Shown in pieces: positions 24,743-32,269 of a stretch of DNA of 39,023 bases (within the stretch, counting starts at the first letter, position 1; every line of letters starts with the position of its first letter). The notes beneath the pieces were generated by a model. The model did not search any database. It saw only the letters and a program-made list of their open reading frames with translations, and was not told the DNA's origin. The DNA is from Clostridia bacterium (lineage in GTDB: Bacteria; Bacillota; Clostridia; Peptostreptococcales; Anaerovoracaceae): NCBI GenBank assembly GCA_900766045.1, contig CAAFTW010000044.1:1-39023 (forward strand), written 5' to 3'. The position numbers and the translations under genes were made by a program.

Positions 24743-24750
24743 GGTAGCAT
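24722..24750 (+). promoter_or_regulatory. Promoter of the fruRKA operon
   Basis: Perfect TTGACA (24722-24727), 17-base spacer, TAGCAT (24745-24750). It is 58 bases upstream of fruR. Confidence 0.75.
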
Positions 24751-24771
24751 GCCAGTATAGTTAAGTTATAA

Positions 24772-24785
24772 ATCATAAATAATCA
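24772..24785 (-). promoter_or_regulatory. Third FruR half-site candidate, inverted
   Basis: On the minus strand TGATTATTTATGAT, an inverted and slightly longer copy of the repeats at 24713-24742, lying in the fruR leader downstream of the transcription start. Confidence 0.35.
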
Positions 24786-24808
24786 AGTTCAGAATTTTTA
24801 ATTAGAGT

Positions 24809-25576
24809 ATGCTAACAGAAATGAGACAGCAGGCCATACTTGATATGGTGCAGAAAAACACGACCGTAACGGTGCAGGAACTGACAGATGTATTCGGGAT
24901 TTCTGAGTCCACCGTCAGACGAGACCTGACCCAGCTGGATGAGGCAGGACTTCTCCGGAAGGTTTACGGAGGTGCTACGGTGCTTGATGGTGCGATCTCT
25001 CCGAAAGATTTATCGATGGGAGAGAAGACGACGCTGCATTATGAGGAAAAGAAAGAAATTGCGTCCTATGCGGCGGCGCTGATCCGGCCGGACGATTTTG
25101 TCTACGTGGATGCGGGAACGTCAACCCTTCTGCTTGCGGAAGCTGCAGAGCAGGAGAAGGCCGTCTATGTGACCAATTCACTCCGTCACGCTCAGGTACT
25201 GTCTGAGAAAGGCTTCCGGACGATCCTCATCGGGGGAGAAATAAAGAATCTCACACAGGCAATCGTCGGCAGCGAAGCACTTAGCAGCATCTCCAAATAC
25301 AATTTTACGATTGGATTTTTTGGAACGAATGCGGTTGATGAAAAACATGGCTTTACTACGCCTGATGTTACGGAAGCCGCTTTGAAGAGGGACGCGCTGC
25401 ATCGCTGCAGCAGCAGATACATTCTCTGCGATTCTAGTAAATTCAGCCGTGTTTCTCCTGTAACTTTTGCTTCCTTTCAGGATGCAGTCATCCTGACAGA
25501 GCGTCTCCCTGACGAGAGATACCGGAAGTTCAGTAATATCAGGCAGGTGCGGCAGCGTCAGAAAGGGAAAAAGTAA
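24809..25576 (+). CDS. fruR: DeoR-family transcriptional regulator of the fructose operon
   Basis: 255 residues. The N-terminal winged HTH (about 1-57, 'MRQQAILDMVQKNTTVTVQELTDVFGISESTVRRDLTQLDEAGLLRKVYGGA') is the DeoR signature. The C-terminal DeoRC sugar-phosphate sensor includes 'DAGTSTLLLAEA', 'VTNSLRHAQVL' and 'GFFGTNAVDEKHGFTTPDVTEA'. It is first in the operon with fruK and fruA, so it most likely represses them and responds to fructose 1-phosphate or a related phosphate, as known for this arrangement. The ATG at 24809 gives the normal family start, but neither it nor the ATG at 24821 has a good Shine-Dalgarno sequence, which may keep the regulator scarce. The stop shares one base with fruK. 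Confidence 0.9.
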   Translation: MLTEMRQQAILDMVQKNTTVTVQELTDVFGISESTVRRDLTQLDEAGLLRKVYGGATVLDGAISPKDLSMGEKTTLHYEEKKEIASYAAALIRPDDFVYVDAGTSTLLLAEAAEQEKAVYVTNSLRHAQVLSEKGFRTILIGGEIKNLTQAIVGSEALSSISKYNFTIGFFGTNAVDEKHGFTTPDVTEAALKRDALHRCSSRYILCDSSKFSRVSPVTFASFQDAVILTERLPDERYRKFSNIRQVRQRQKGKK

Positions 25577-26505
25577 TGATTTATACGGTAACATTTAATC
25601 CCTCCCTGGATTATCTGGTTCATATTGATGACTATAAGCCCGGTGAAGTAAACCGGATGTCGTTTGAACAGATCTATCCGGGCGGAAAAGGAATCAATGT
25701 GTCCATCGTACTTAAGGAATTGGGCTGTGAGAGTACGGCATTAGGTTTTGCTGCGGGATTTACAGGGGATGAAATCCACAGGCAGCTTCAGGAGACCGGA
25801 GTCAGAAGCGATTTTATCCGGCTTCCTTCGGGAAATTCCAGGATCAATGTCAAACTGAAAACACCGGGCAGTGAAACGGATATGAATGGTCAGGGGCCGG
25901 AAATTCCGCAGGATAAAATCGATGAACTGTTCGCGAGACTGGATACCCTGACAGAGAATGATTTTCTGGTTATTTCCGGAAGCATTCCAGGAAGCCTTCC
26001 GGATGATATCTATGAACAGATTCTGAAACGTCTGAAAGGAAAATCCATACCCGCGGCAGTCGATGCGACGGGAGAGCTTCTTACCAATGTGCTCCCGTAT
26101 CATCCATTTCTGGTCAAGCCGAATCACCACGAGCTTGGTGAAATTTTCGGTACTGAACTGAAAAGCAGGGAAGACGTTGTCCCGTATGCGAGGAAAATGC
26201 AGATTATGGGAGCACAGAATGTCCTGGTTTCCATGGCCGGAGAGGGCGCAGTGCTTGCCGCTGCGGATGGAGTAGTTTATCAGAGTGAAGCACCGAAAGG
26301 AACCGTCCGTAATTCTGTCGGTGCCGGAGACTCTATGGTAGCAGGATTCCTGGCGGGATACCTGAAAAACAGAAACTATGAAGAAGCCTTTCATCTTGGA
26401 CTAGCCGCCGGCAGCGCTACAGCGTTCTCTGACGGACTTGCATCCGGAGAAAATATACGGTCATTAGCAGAAACATTGCAGCAGCATGGAGGAAAAGCAG
26501 AATGA
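25576..26505 (+). CDS. fruK: 1-phosphofructokinase
   Basis: 309-residue PfkB-family sugar kinase converting fructose 1-phosphate to fructose 1,6-bisphosphate. Family motifs: 'FNPSLDYLVHID' at the N-terminus, 'PGGKGINVSIVLKELG' (first PfkB signature), 'SGSIPGSLPDDIYE', 'VKPNHHELGEIF' and 'NSVGAGDSMVAGFLAGYL' (anion hole and catalytic Asp). Its start overlaps the fruR stop by one base and its end overlaps fruA by four (ATGA). The neighbour PTS permease delivers its substrate, which makes 1-phosphofructokinase a better call than tagatose-6-phosphate kinase. Confidence 0.95.
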   Translation: MIYTVTFNPSLDYLVHIDDYKPGEVNRMSFEQIYPGGKGINVSIVLKELGCESTALGFAAGFTGDEIHRQLQETGVRSDFIRLPSGNSRINVKLKTPGSETDMNGQGPEIPQDKIDELFARLDTLTENDFLVISGSIPGSLPDDIYEQILKRLKGKSIPAAVDATGELLTNVLPYHPFLVKPNHHELGEIFGTELKSREDVVPYARKMQIMGAQNVLVSMAGEGAVLAAADGVVYQSEAPKGTVRNSVGAGDSMVAGFLAGYLKNRNYEEAFHLGLAAGSATAFSDGLASGENIRSLAETLQQHGGKAE

Positions 26506-28505
26506 AAATCACAGAGCTCCTGAAAAAAGAGGGCATCAGGATCGGCGGGTCTGCAGAAAACAAGCAGGACGCAATCAACCAGATGGTTGACCTGATGGTC
26601 AGTGAGGGAAACATCAACGATCCTGAAAAGTATAAGAAAGCAGTAGAGGCGCGTGAAAAAGAGAGCACAACGGCAATCGGCGAAGGCATTGCCATTCCTC
26701 ACGCTAAGACCGATGCGGTTTCTGCGCCGGGACTTGCTGCCATGACCCTTCCGGATGGCGTTGATTACGATGCGCCGGATGAAGAGCCGTCCGACCTGAT
26801 CTTTCTTATTGCAGCACCAGATACCAAAGACAATGTCCATCTGGAAGTACTCTCCAGATTGTCCACACTTCTGATGGATGATGACTTCACCGATGCTCTC
26901 CGGGCAGCAAAAACGAAAGATGAATTCCTCGATATCATTGATAAGGCAGAAAAGGAAAAGCTTGCTGACGAAGAAGAAAAGGAAGCAGAGAGTCAGAATC
27001 CGGTTCAATCGGAGTATCCGGATATTCTTGCTGTAACTGCCTGCCCGACCGGAATCGCGCATACCTATATGGCTGCTGAGGCTCTGGAGAAAAAGGCGGC
27101 TGCGATGGGTCTGAAACTGAAGGCCGAAACACAAGGATCTGTCGGCGCTAAAAATATCCTGACCCCGGAAGAAATTTCCCATGCCAGGGGAATCATCATC
27201 GCGGCAGATAAGAAAGTTGCTCTTGACCGCTTTGGAGGAAAGCAGGTTCTCCAGACACCGGTTTCCGACGGCATCAACAAGCCAGAAGAACTGATTCAGA
27301 CCATTCTCGATAATAAGGCTCCTGTTCTGGAAGGGGATGCAGCACAGAATGCGGCAGCTTCCGCCGGCCAGCAGAAGGATTCCGCATGGCACGTAATCTA
27401 TAAACATTTGATGAATGGCGTTTCTCATATGCTTCCATTCGTTGTCGGAGGTGGTATTCTCACCGCGATTGCCTTCCTGATCGACCAGGGCTCCATCGGG
27501 ACCTCCTATTACGGCATGGGCAGTACAGCTGCGGCCTTCTTTAAGACCGTCGGCGGAGTGTCCATGAACTTCATGCTTCCAGTTCTTGCGGGATTTATTG
27601 CCATGAGTATTGCAGACCGTCCGGGACTTGCAGTCGGATTTGTGGGGGGATTCCTTGCACAGCAGGGTTACACCTTCCATTATCTGGCCCAGCTGTCCGC
27701 TTATTCCAAAGGAAATCTGAGTCAGGCGCCGGCCGCAGTCAGCGCCGGTTTCATCGGCGCACTTCTTGCAGGCTTTATCGGCGGATATTTAGTCCTCGGT
27801 CTTGAGAAGCTCTGCGACAAACTGCCGGATTCATTAGAGGGAATCAAACCGGTTTTATTATATCCTCTGATCGGCATCTTCCTGATCGGTATCGTCATGC
27901 TCCTGATCAACCCGGCAATGGCAGGACTGAACACCTGGATTTCTCATGTTCTGAACGGCATGGGAACTTCCAACCTGGTGATCCTCGGTGCCATCGTCGC
28001 AGCCATGATGGCAGTCGACATGGGAGGCCCGATCAACAAGGCGGCTTACGTTTTCGGTACCGCTGCCCTTGCTGAAGGAACTGTTACCGTAAAGATCATC
28101 ATGGCGTCCGTCATGATCGGCGGTATGGTACCGCCGCTTGCTATCGCGCTGTCCACCACCTTTTTTAAGAACCGCTGGACCAAGGCCGACCGTCAGGCAG
28201 GCGTCGTCAACTACATCATGGGACTTTCCTTCATCACAGAAGGTGCCATCCCGTATGCGGCTGCTGACCCGGGAAGAGTGCTTCCTTCCTGCATCATCGG
28301 TTCCGCATTAGCCGGCGGCATGTCTGCGGCCTTCCGCTGCCAGAGCCCGGCTCCGCACGGCGGCCTCTGGGTGGTTGCCGTCATCGGTCATCCGGGATTC
28401 TACGTTCTCGCCCTTGCGGCTGGATCCTTTGTTGCTATGCTGATCCTCTCCCTGCTTAAGAAGAAGCTGCCGGAGGAAGAATTTGCCAGCGAGCAGCTCG
28501 GATAA
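26502..28505 (+). CDS. fruA: PTS fructose transporter, fused EIIABC
   Basis: 667-residue fructose-family PTS permease importing fructose as fructose 1-phosphate. Domain order A-B-C: EIIA (1-150) with phospho-His67 in 'IPHAKTD'; EIIB (about 172-275) with phospho-Cys181 in 'VTACPTGIAHTYMAAEAL'; EIIC (about 300-655) with eight or more membrane helices, beginning 'MNGVSHMLPFVVGGGILTAIAF' and including 'GGPINKAAYVFG' and 'FITEGAIPYAAADP'. An acidic, charged linker joins A and B. The length is normal for an EIIABC fusion. Phosphate comes from HPr; one HPr gene lies nearby at 29465. A strong terminator follows. Confidence 0.96.
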   Translation: MKITELLKKEGIRIGGSAENKQDAINQMVDLMVSEGNINDPEKYKKAVEAREKESTTAIGEGIAIPHAKTDAVSAPGLAAMTLPDGVDYDAPDEEPSDLIFLIAAPDTKDNVHLEVLSRLSTLLMDDDFTDALRAAKTKDEFLDIIDKAEKEKLADEEEKEAESQNPVQSEYPDILAVTACPTGIAHTYMAAEALEKKAAAMGLKLKAETQGSVGAKNILTPEEISHARGIIIAADKKVALDRFGGKQVLQTPVSDGINKPEELIQTILDNKAPVLEGDAAQNAAASAGQQKDSAWHVIYKHLMNGVSHMLPFVVGGGILTAIAFLIDQGSIGTSYYGMGSTAAAFFKTVGGVSMNFMLPVLAGFIAMSIADRPGLAVGFVGGFLAQQGYTFHYLAQLSAYSKGNLSQAPAAVSAGFIGALLAGFIGGYLVLGLEKLCDKLPDSLEGIKPVLLYPLIGIFLIGIVMLLINPAMAGLNTWISHVLNGMGTSNLVILGAIVAAMMAVDMGGPINKAAYVFGTAALAEGTVTVKIIMASVMIGGMVPPLAIALSTTFFKNRWTKADRQAGVVNYIMGLSFITEGAIPYAAADPGRVLPSCIIGSALAGGMSAAFRCQSPAPHGGLWVVAVIGHPGFYVLALAAGSFVAMLILSLLKKKLPEEEFASEQLG

Positions 28506-28576
28506 TAAGGAAAACAAGGCCGAAAAAATCTGCATAACGGAAACCGGATACTTCGTCCTCAAATTTAGGTGTATTT

Positions 28577-28620
28577 CCGCTGTACATGTTGAATTTCCAA
28601 TGTGTACAGCGGCTTTTTCG
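28577..28620 (+). terminator. Terminator of the fruRKA operon
   Basis: CCGCTGTACA (28577-28586) pairs perfectly with TGTACAGCGG (28603-28612). TTG/CAA extends the stem inward, and CTTTTTCG follows. Confidence 0.93.
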
Positions 28621-28710
28621 TGCTTTTCGTCACTTCCTTCCTCAAATGCTGCAGACTTTTCCTTTTTTGCATCATTTGGAGTATGCTATATATGCCAATC
28701 GAAAACCGGG

Positions 28711-28716
28711 TATAAT
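28711..28716 (+). promoter_or_regulatory. Possible -10 of msrA
   Basis: TATAAT, 80 bases before the msrA start, without a good -35 at 17 bases. A second candidate, TGCTATATA (28684-28692), lies just upstream. I cannot choose between them. Confidence 0.35.
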
Positions 28717-28795
28717 AACAACAGATTATACTCATCTGGCCGCCAGGACAGCGGTTAGTAACGAATCTGTTCCGATAGAGGGGGGATAAAAGGTA

Positions 28796-29344
28796 ATGAA
28801 AGAGAAAACAATTTTCCTGGCAGGCGGCTGCTTCTGGGGCCTTCAGAAATTTTTCGATCAGTTCGATGGTGTTCTGTTTACGGAAGCAGGCTACGCCAAT
28901 GGTCCTGAGCAGGCAGACGGATCTGTTCAGCCGCCGTCCTATGAGGATGTCTGTGAAAACAGCGGCCACGCGGAAACCGTGAAGGTCGTTTATGATGAAG
29001 AGAAAATCAGTCTGAGGCAGCTGCTGAAATACTATTTTCTGGTCATCGATCCGCTTTCTGTCAATCGGCAGGGGGCGGACATCGGCATTCAGTACAGGAC
29101 TGGGATTTATTATACGGATGAAGATCAGCTTCCGGAAATCCGTGAAGTCTATGATCAGAAAGAGAAGAACGTCGGGGAGAAACTGGCAGTTGAGCTCGAG
29201 CCTCTGCGGAATTTTTATTCTGCTGAAGAATATCATCAGAAATACCTGGAAAAGCATCCGGGCGGTTACTGCCACATCCGCGGTTCCTATTTCACAATAG
29301 AAAAGTGGACGGATGAAGAGAAGGAAGCGGCAGGATTGAAATAA
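28796..29344 (+). CDS. msrA: Peptide methionine (S)-S-oxide reductase
   Basis: 182-residue MsrA, repairing S-sulfoxides of methionine in oxidised proteins. The catalytic motif 'GGCFWG' has Cys12. 'GYANG', 'VKVVYDEEKISLRQLLKYYF' and 'YHQKYLEKHPGGYCHI' are further family segments, the last carrying a possible resolving Cys. No MsrB domain is fused and no msrB is adjacent. AAAGG and a G-run precede the ATG. It is transcribed alone between the fru terminator and ptsH. Confidence 0.95.
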   Translation: MKEKTIFLAGGCFWGLQKFFDQFDGVLFTEAGYANGPEQADGSVQPPSYEDVCENSGHAETVKVVYDEEKISLRQLLKYYFLVIDPLSVNRQGADIGIQYRTGIYYTDEDQLPEIREVYDQKEKNVGEKLAVELEPLRNFYSAEEYHQKYLEKHPGGYCHIRGSYFTIEKWTDEEKEAAGLK

Positions 29345-29369
29345 GCATGTCATTATAGAATATTTCGTG

Positions 29370-29375
29370 TATAAT
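29370..29375 (+). promoter_or_regulatory. Possible -10 of ptsH
   Basis: TATAAT, 90 bases before the ptsH start; the -35 region is poor. It lies 25 bases after the msrA stop. Confidence 0.4.
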
Positions 29376-29464
29376 GAAAACAGGAAAAGAATCAGGATGA
29401 TTATGCGAACACCGCATGAATATAAATTATTTTCGTATTTGAACTAGGAGAAAGGAACGATACA

Positions 29465-29722
29465 ATGAAAAATTTCAGCTATGTCATTACAGATCCAGAA
29501 GGAATCCACGCAAGACCGGCAGGCCAGCTCGTTAAACTGGTAAAGAGCTTCAACAGCACGATCATGATTTCCAAGGACGGAAAGAGCGTTAAGGCTTCCA
29601 AGACCCTGGGCGTAATGTCTCTGGGCGCTAAGCAGGGATCCACAGTTGAGTTTACCTTTGAGGGTGACGATGAAGATGCTGCATGCGAAGCAGTTTCCAA
29701 GTTCATGAAGGAAAATCTGTAA
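29465..29722 (+). CDS. ptsH: Phosphocarrier protein HPr, lacking Ser46
   Basis: 85-residue HPr, which passes phosphate from enzyme I to PTS permeases such as FruA. The active-site motif 'GIHARPAG' puts the phospho-His at residue 15, exactly as in B. subtilis. The regulatory site is altered. Aligning 'GVMSLG' (49-54) with the B. subtilis protein places Lys at position 46, where HPr kinase would phosphorylate Ser, with Ser at 45 and Thr at 47. It could be the main HPr or a paralogue; no ptsI gene is adjacent, so the sequence does not say. AAAGGA precedes the ATG. Confidence 0.93.
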   Translation: MKNFSYVITDPEGIHARPAGQLVKLVKSFNSTIMISKDGKSVKASKTLGVMSLGAKQGSTVEFTFEGDDEDAACEAVSKFMKENL

Positions 29723-29748
29723 AGACGGATTTCAGCTGTGGCATAGCT

Positions 29749-29770
29749 GCTGATGAACGTGTTCATCAGC
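29749..29770. repeat. Perfect 22-base palindromic hairpin after ptsH
   Basis: GCTGATGAAC-gt-GTTCATCAGC: ten-base arms around two bases, 27 bases after the ptsH stop. No T-run follows. It could stabilise the ptsH mRNA or be a protein-binding site. It is not a LexA box, because its GAAC and GTTC are two rather than four bases apart. Confidence 0.6.
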
Positions 29771-29808
29771 ATGTGTATGCATGAGCCGAGAATAGAAAAA
29801 CGAAATTT

Positions 29809-29862
29809 GAGGGGGCCGCTGCACTAAGTTGGGGAACTGACTTGGGGCGGCGGTCTCTTTTT
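29809..29862 (+). terminator. Probable terminator after ptsH
   Basis: GAG...GCCGC pairs with GCGGC...CTC around a central AAGT/ACTT stem, followed by TTTTTC. The stem has internal mismatches. Confidence 0.6.
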
Positions 29863-30011
29863 CATATCCTGTAACCGGGCAGGGGCTGCGTACAGCTCAT
29901 GAAAAGGCCCGAAACAGCATCTGTACTCCGCGATGTTCAGGACAAAATACTGCAGATATGTTATCATGAACTATACGATTTTGAGATTCAGAGTGCAGCA
30001 CAGCAGGGGAA

Positions 30012-31025
30012 ATGGAAAACGGGGAAATGGGTAAATCGGCAGATAAGAAACATGAAAATAAAACAATCGGCATCATCATGGCGCTGACCGGCGGCATTCT
30101 GTGGGGATGTTCCGGCGTAATGGGAAGCTATCTGTTCGAACATAACGGCTTTGATGCGAAGCTTCTGGTAACCTGCAGACTTATGTTCGCAGGCCTGGTT
30201 ACGGTTCTTTTTATTGCGCTGAAAAGCGGAAAACAGGTATTCCGTATCTTTCGGGATCGCCGCTCTTTCAGAGATGAAATCATCTTTTCATTTATCGGCA
30301 TGCTTCCCTGTCAGCTGGTGTATTTTCTTGCCGTCCAGGTGTCGAATCCGAGCACAGCAACCGTTCTTCAGGGCTCCGCGCCGATTCTTGTCCTTCTGTT
30401 CTATATTTTCGTGGATAAAAGAATGCCTTCCCGCATTGAAGTGCTGGTTCTGGTGCTCGTCATGACCGGAGCCTTTCTGATTACCACGCACGGCAATTTA
30501 AACTCCCTGGCGATCAGCAGACCCGCTTTGATTTTCGGATTTGGAGCCGCGCTTTCCGCAGCGATCTATAACGTCCAGCCCGGTCGGATTCTTGCGCGTT
30601 ACGGAGCCGGCCCGGTAACCGGATGGGCCATGCTGATCAGCGGCATCTGCATGATTCCCTTCTCCCATTTCTGGGACGCGCCAGTCCACATGGATGTAAA
30701 AGGCTGGCTGTGTTTCCTTGGCGTAATCATTTTTGGCACAGTCGTTGCGCAGGCAGCATACATGGAAGGCGTACGCATTCTGGGTGCGGTGCAGGGCAGC
30801 CTGTTTGAAACCGTAGAGCCGGTCGTGTCCACGATTCTGACCGTTGCCGCGCTCGGCATGACGCTCACGCTTTTCGATTACACCGGAACCGTGCTGATAC
30901 TGCTCGGCGTCATTCTGCTGGCGCTGTTCGGCCGCAGCAGATCCGTTTCGGCAGATGCTGAGGACGAGGCAGTGGAGAAGATGATCATCGAGGAACAAAA
31001 ATCACACAGCAAGGAGGAAAACTAG
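30012..31025 (+). CDS. EamA-family (DMT superfamily) permease
   Basis: 337-residue membrane protein with about ten helices in two EamA repeats (roughly 17-150 and 165-310). The repeats are seen in 'ALTGGILWGCSGVMGSYLF' and 'PALIFGFGAALSAAIYNV', and in the paired endings 'ILVLLFYIFVDKRMPSRIEVLVLVLVMTGAFLIT' and 'LFDYTGTVLILLGVILLAL'. DMT permeases export or import metabolites such as amino acids or nucleobases; the substrate is not deducible. The start is uncertain: ATG 30012 has AGGGG only two bases away, and ATG 30027 has none better. holA follows by four bases, so they share a transcript although no functional link is apparent. Confidence 0.88.
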   Translation: MENGEMGKSADKKHENKTIGIIMALTGGILWGCSGVMGSYLFEHNGFDAKLLVTCRLMFAGLVTVLFIALKSGKQVFRIFRDRRSFRDEIIFSFIGMLPCQLVYFLAVQVSNPSTATVLQGSAPILVLLFYIFVDKRMPSRIEVLVLVLVMTGAFLITTHGNLNSLAISRPALIFGFGAALSAAIYNVQPGRILARYGAGPVTGWAMLISGICMIPFSHFWDAPVHMDVKGWLCFLGVIIFGTVVAQAAYMEGVRILGAVQGSLFETVEPVVSTILTVAALGMTLTLFDYTGTVLILLGVILLALFGRSRSVSADAEDEAVEKMIIEEQKSHSKEEN

Positions 31026-31029
31026 CAGC

Positions 31030-32085
31030 ATGTATCAGAAAATGCGCCCAAAACGCGGATATCAGACTTTTATCAGTGAATTGAAGGCTGGTCAGATCAA
31101 GCCGGTTGTTCTGTTTTCCGGAGAAGAGGAATATCTGATCAACTGGGCCGGAAACTGGATGATCAATAAATTTATCCATCCGGCAGCAAAAGCCGTGGAC
31201 TGCGCGGTGATTGACGGCCAAGAGGCGGAAATTGCAGGAATTCTGAAGTACTGCGATACTTTTCCGATGCTGTCAAAAAAAAGAGTCGTCTGGGTAAAGA
31301 ATTTCACAGCACTGAAACAGACCAGGGGAATAGCAGAACATGATGCAGAGCTGATTCTGACCTACCTGAAAAACCCGAATCCTTCTGCCATTCTCATTTT
31401 CTCCTCTGCAGAAATTGACGGCCGTGCAAAAGTCGTAAAAGCATTGAAAAAAGAGGGGTCCTGGTATTCTTTTGACGACCTCAGCGAACAAGAACTCATG
31501 TCTTTTGCCCATAAACGCTTTCAGGCTGCAGGAAAAGCCATCAGCCGGGCGGATATGCGCTATCTGGTGCAGAGCACAGGATACTTTAATAAAGAAAGCA
31601 GCTATCATCTCTTCCAGTTTGAAAATGATCTGCAGAAAATCATCGCCCATTCCGAAGGAAATGCCATCAGGAGAGGGGATATAGAATCGATGGTTTCCGG
31701 AGACGGAGACACCTTTATCTTCAATCTGCTTGACGGAATCAGCGGAAATGATAAGAAAACGGCCTTCCAGATACTCCATAACAAGCTGAGAGAAAACAGC
31801 AATGAAGCCGGCAGCATCGTCGGAGCCATCGCCAGCCAGGTAGAGCTGATGCTGGAAATCAGAGAATTTATGGATAAACGCGGCGGCCGGGTAACGCCCG
31901 CCTGGATAAGTAAATATACAGGAATAAATGAATACAGAATCAAAAAAGCTATGAATTATGCAAGGCGTTACAGTCTGGAAAAACTTCAGGACATGACGAT
32001 GGAAATCTATGAAACCAATGAGAATATCGTCAGCGGACTCCTGGACGGAAGGACAGCCCTGGAAATGTATATTGCGAGGATTTAG
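31030..32085 (+). CDS. holA: DNA polymerase III delta subunit
   Basis: 351-residue clamp-loader subunit that opens the sliding clamp. 'PVVLFSGEEEYLINWAGNWMINKF' begins the AAA+-like domain (delta lacks a working P-loop). 'FPMLSKKRVVWVKNF' matches the family segment that contacts the clamp, and the C-terminal collar domain runs from about 215 to 351 ('NLLDGISGNDKKTAFQILHNKL', 'KKAMNYARRYSLEKL'). AGGAGG lies 12 bases before the ATG, inside the end of the permease gene. A strong bidirectional terminator follows. Confidence 0.93.
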   Translation: MYQKMRPKRGYQTFISELKAGQIKPVVLFSGEEEYLINWAGNWMINKFIHPAAKAVDCAVIDGQEAEIAGILKYCDTFPMLSKKRVVWVKNFTALKQTRGIAEHDAELILTYLKNPNPSAILIFSSAEIDGRAKVVKALKKEGSWYSFDDLSEQELMSFAHKRFQAAGKAISRADMRYLVQSTGYFNKESSYHLFQFENDLQKIIAHSEGNAIRRGDIESMVSGDGDTFIFNLLDGISGNDKKTAFQILHNKLRENSNEAGSIVGAIASQVELMLEIREFMDKRGGRVTPAWISKYTGINEYRIKKAMNYARRYSLEKLQDMTMEIYETNENIVSGLLDGRTALEMYIARI

Positions 32086-32135
32086 TCTGCAGCTGCGGTA
32101 GTGATGCTGCCAGAAGGGAAGTTATGAAAACGAGA

Positions 32136-32187
32136 AGAAACCCGTCTCATCGGCCAGCCTGCGGGGGCTGTAATGAGACGGGTTTCT
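32136..32187. terminator. Bidirectional terminator between holA and recN
   Basis: AGAAACCCGTCTCAT (32136-32150) pairs perfectly over 15 bases with ATGAGACGGGTTTCT (32173-32187), with an inner CAGCC/GGCTG stem. Confidence 0.93.
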
Positions 32188-32269
32188 TGTTCTTTCTGTA
32201 TGCATCTGATGTTCACTGCGTTTGCAGGCGGCAGAGACAGCCCATGGGGATTATGACTGCCGATCCTGT

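Noticed and set aside
26391..27680. 429-residue minus-strand open frame inside fruK/fruA
   Set aside because: It lies antisense to clearly conserved PTS domains and has shadow composition rich in Cys, Arg, Phe and Ser.
29749..29770. LexA box in the ptsH palindrome
   Set aside because: GAAC and GTTC are separated by two bases rather than four, so it does not fit the Gram-positive LexA box.
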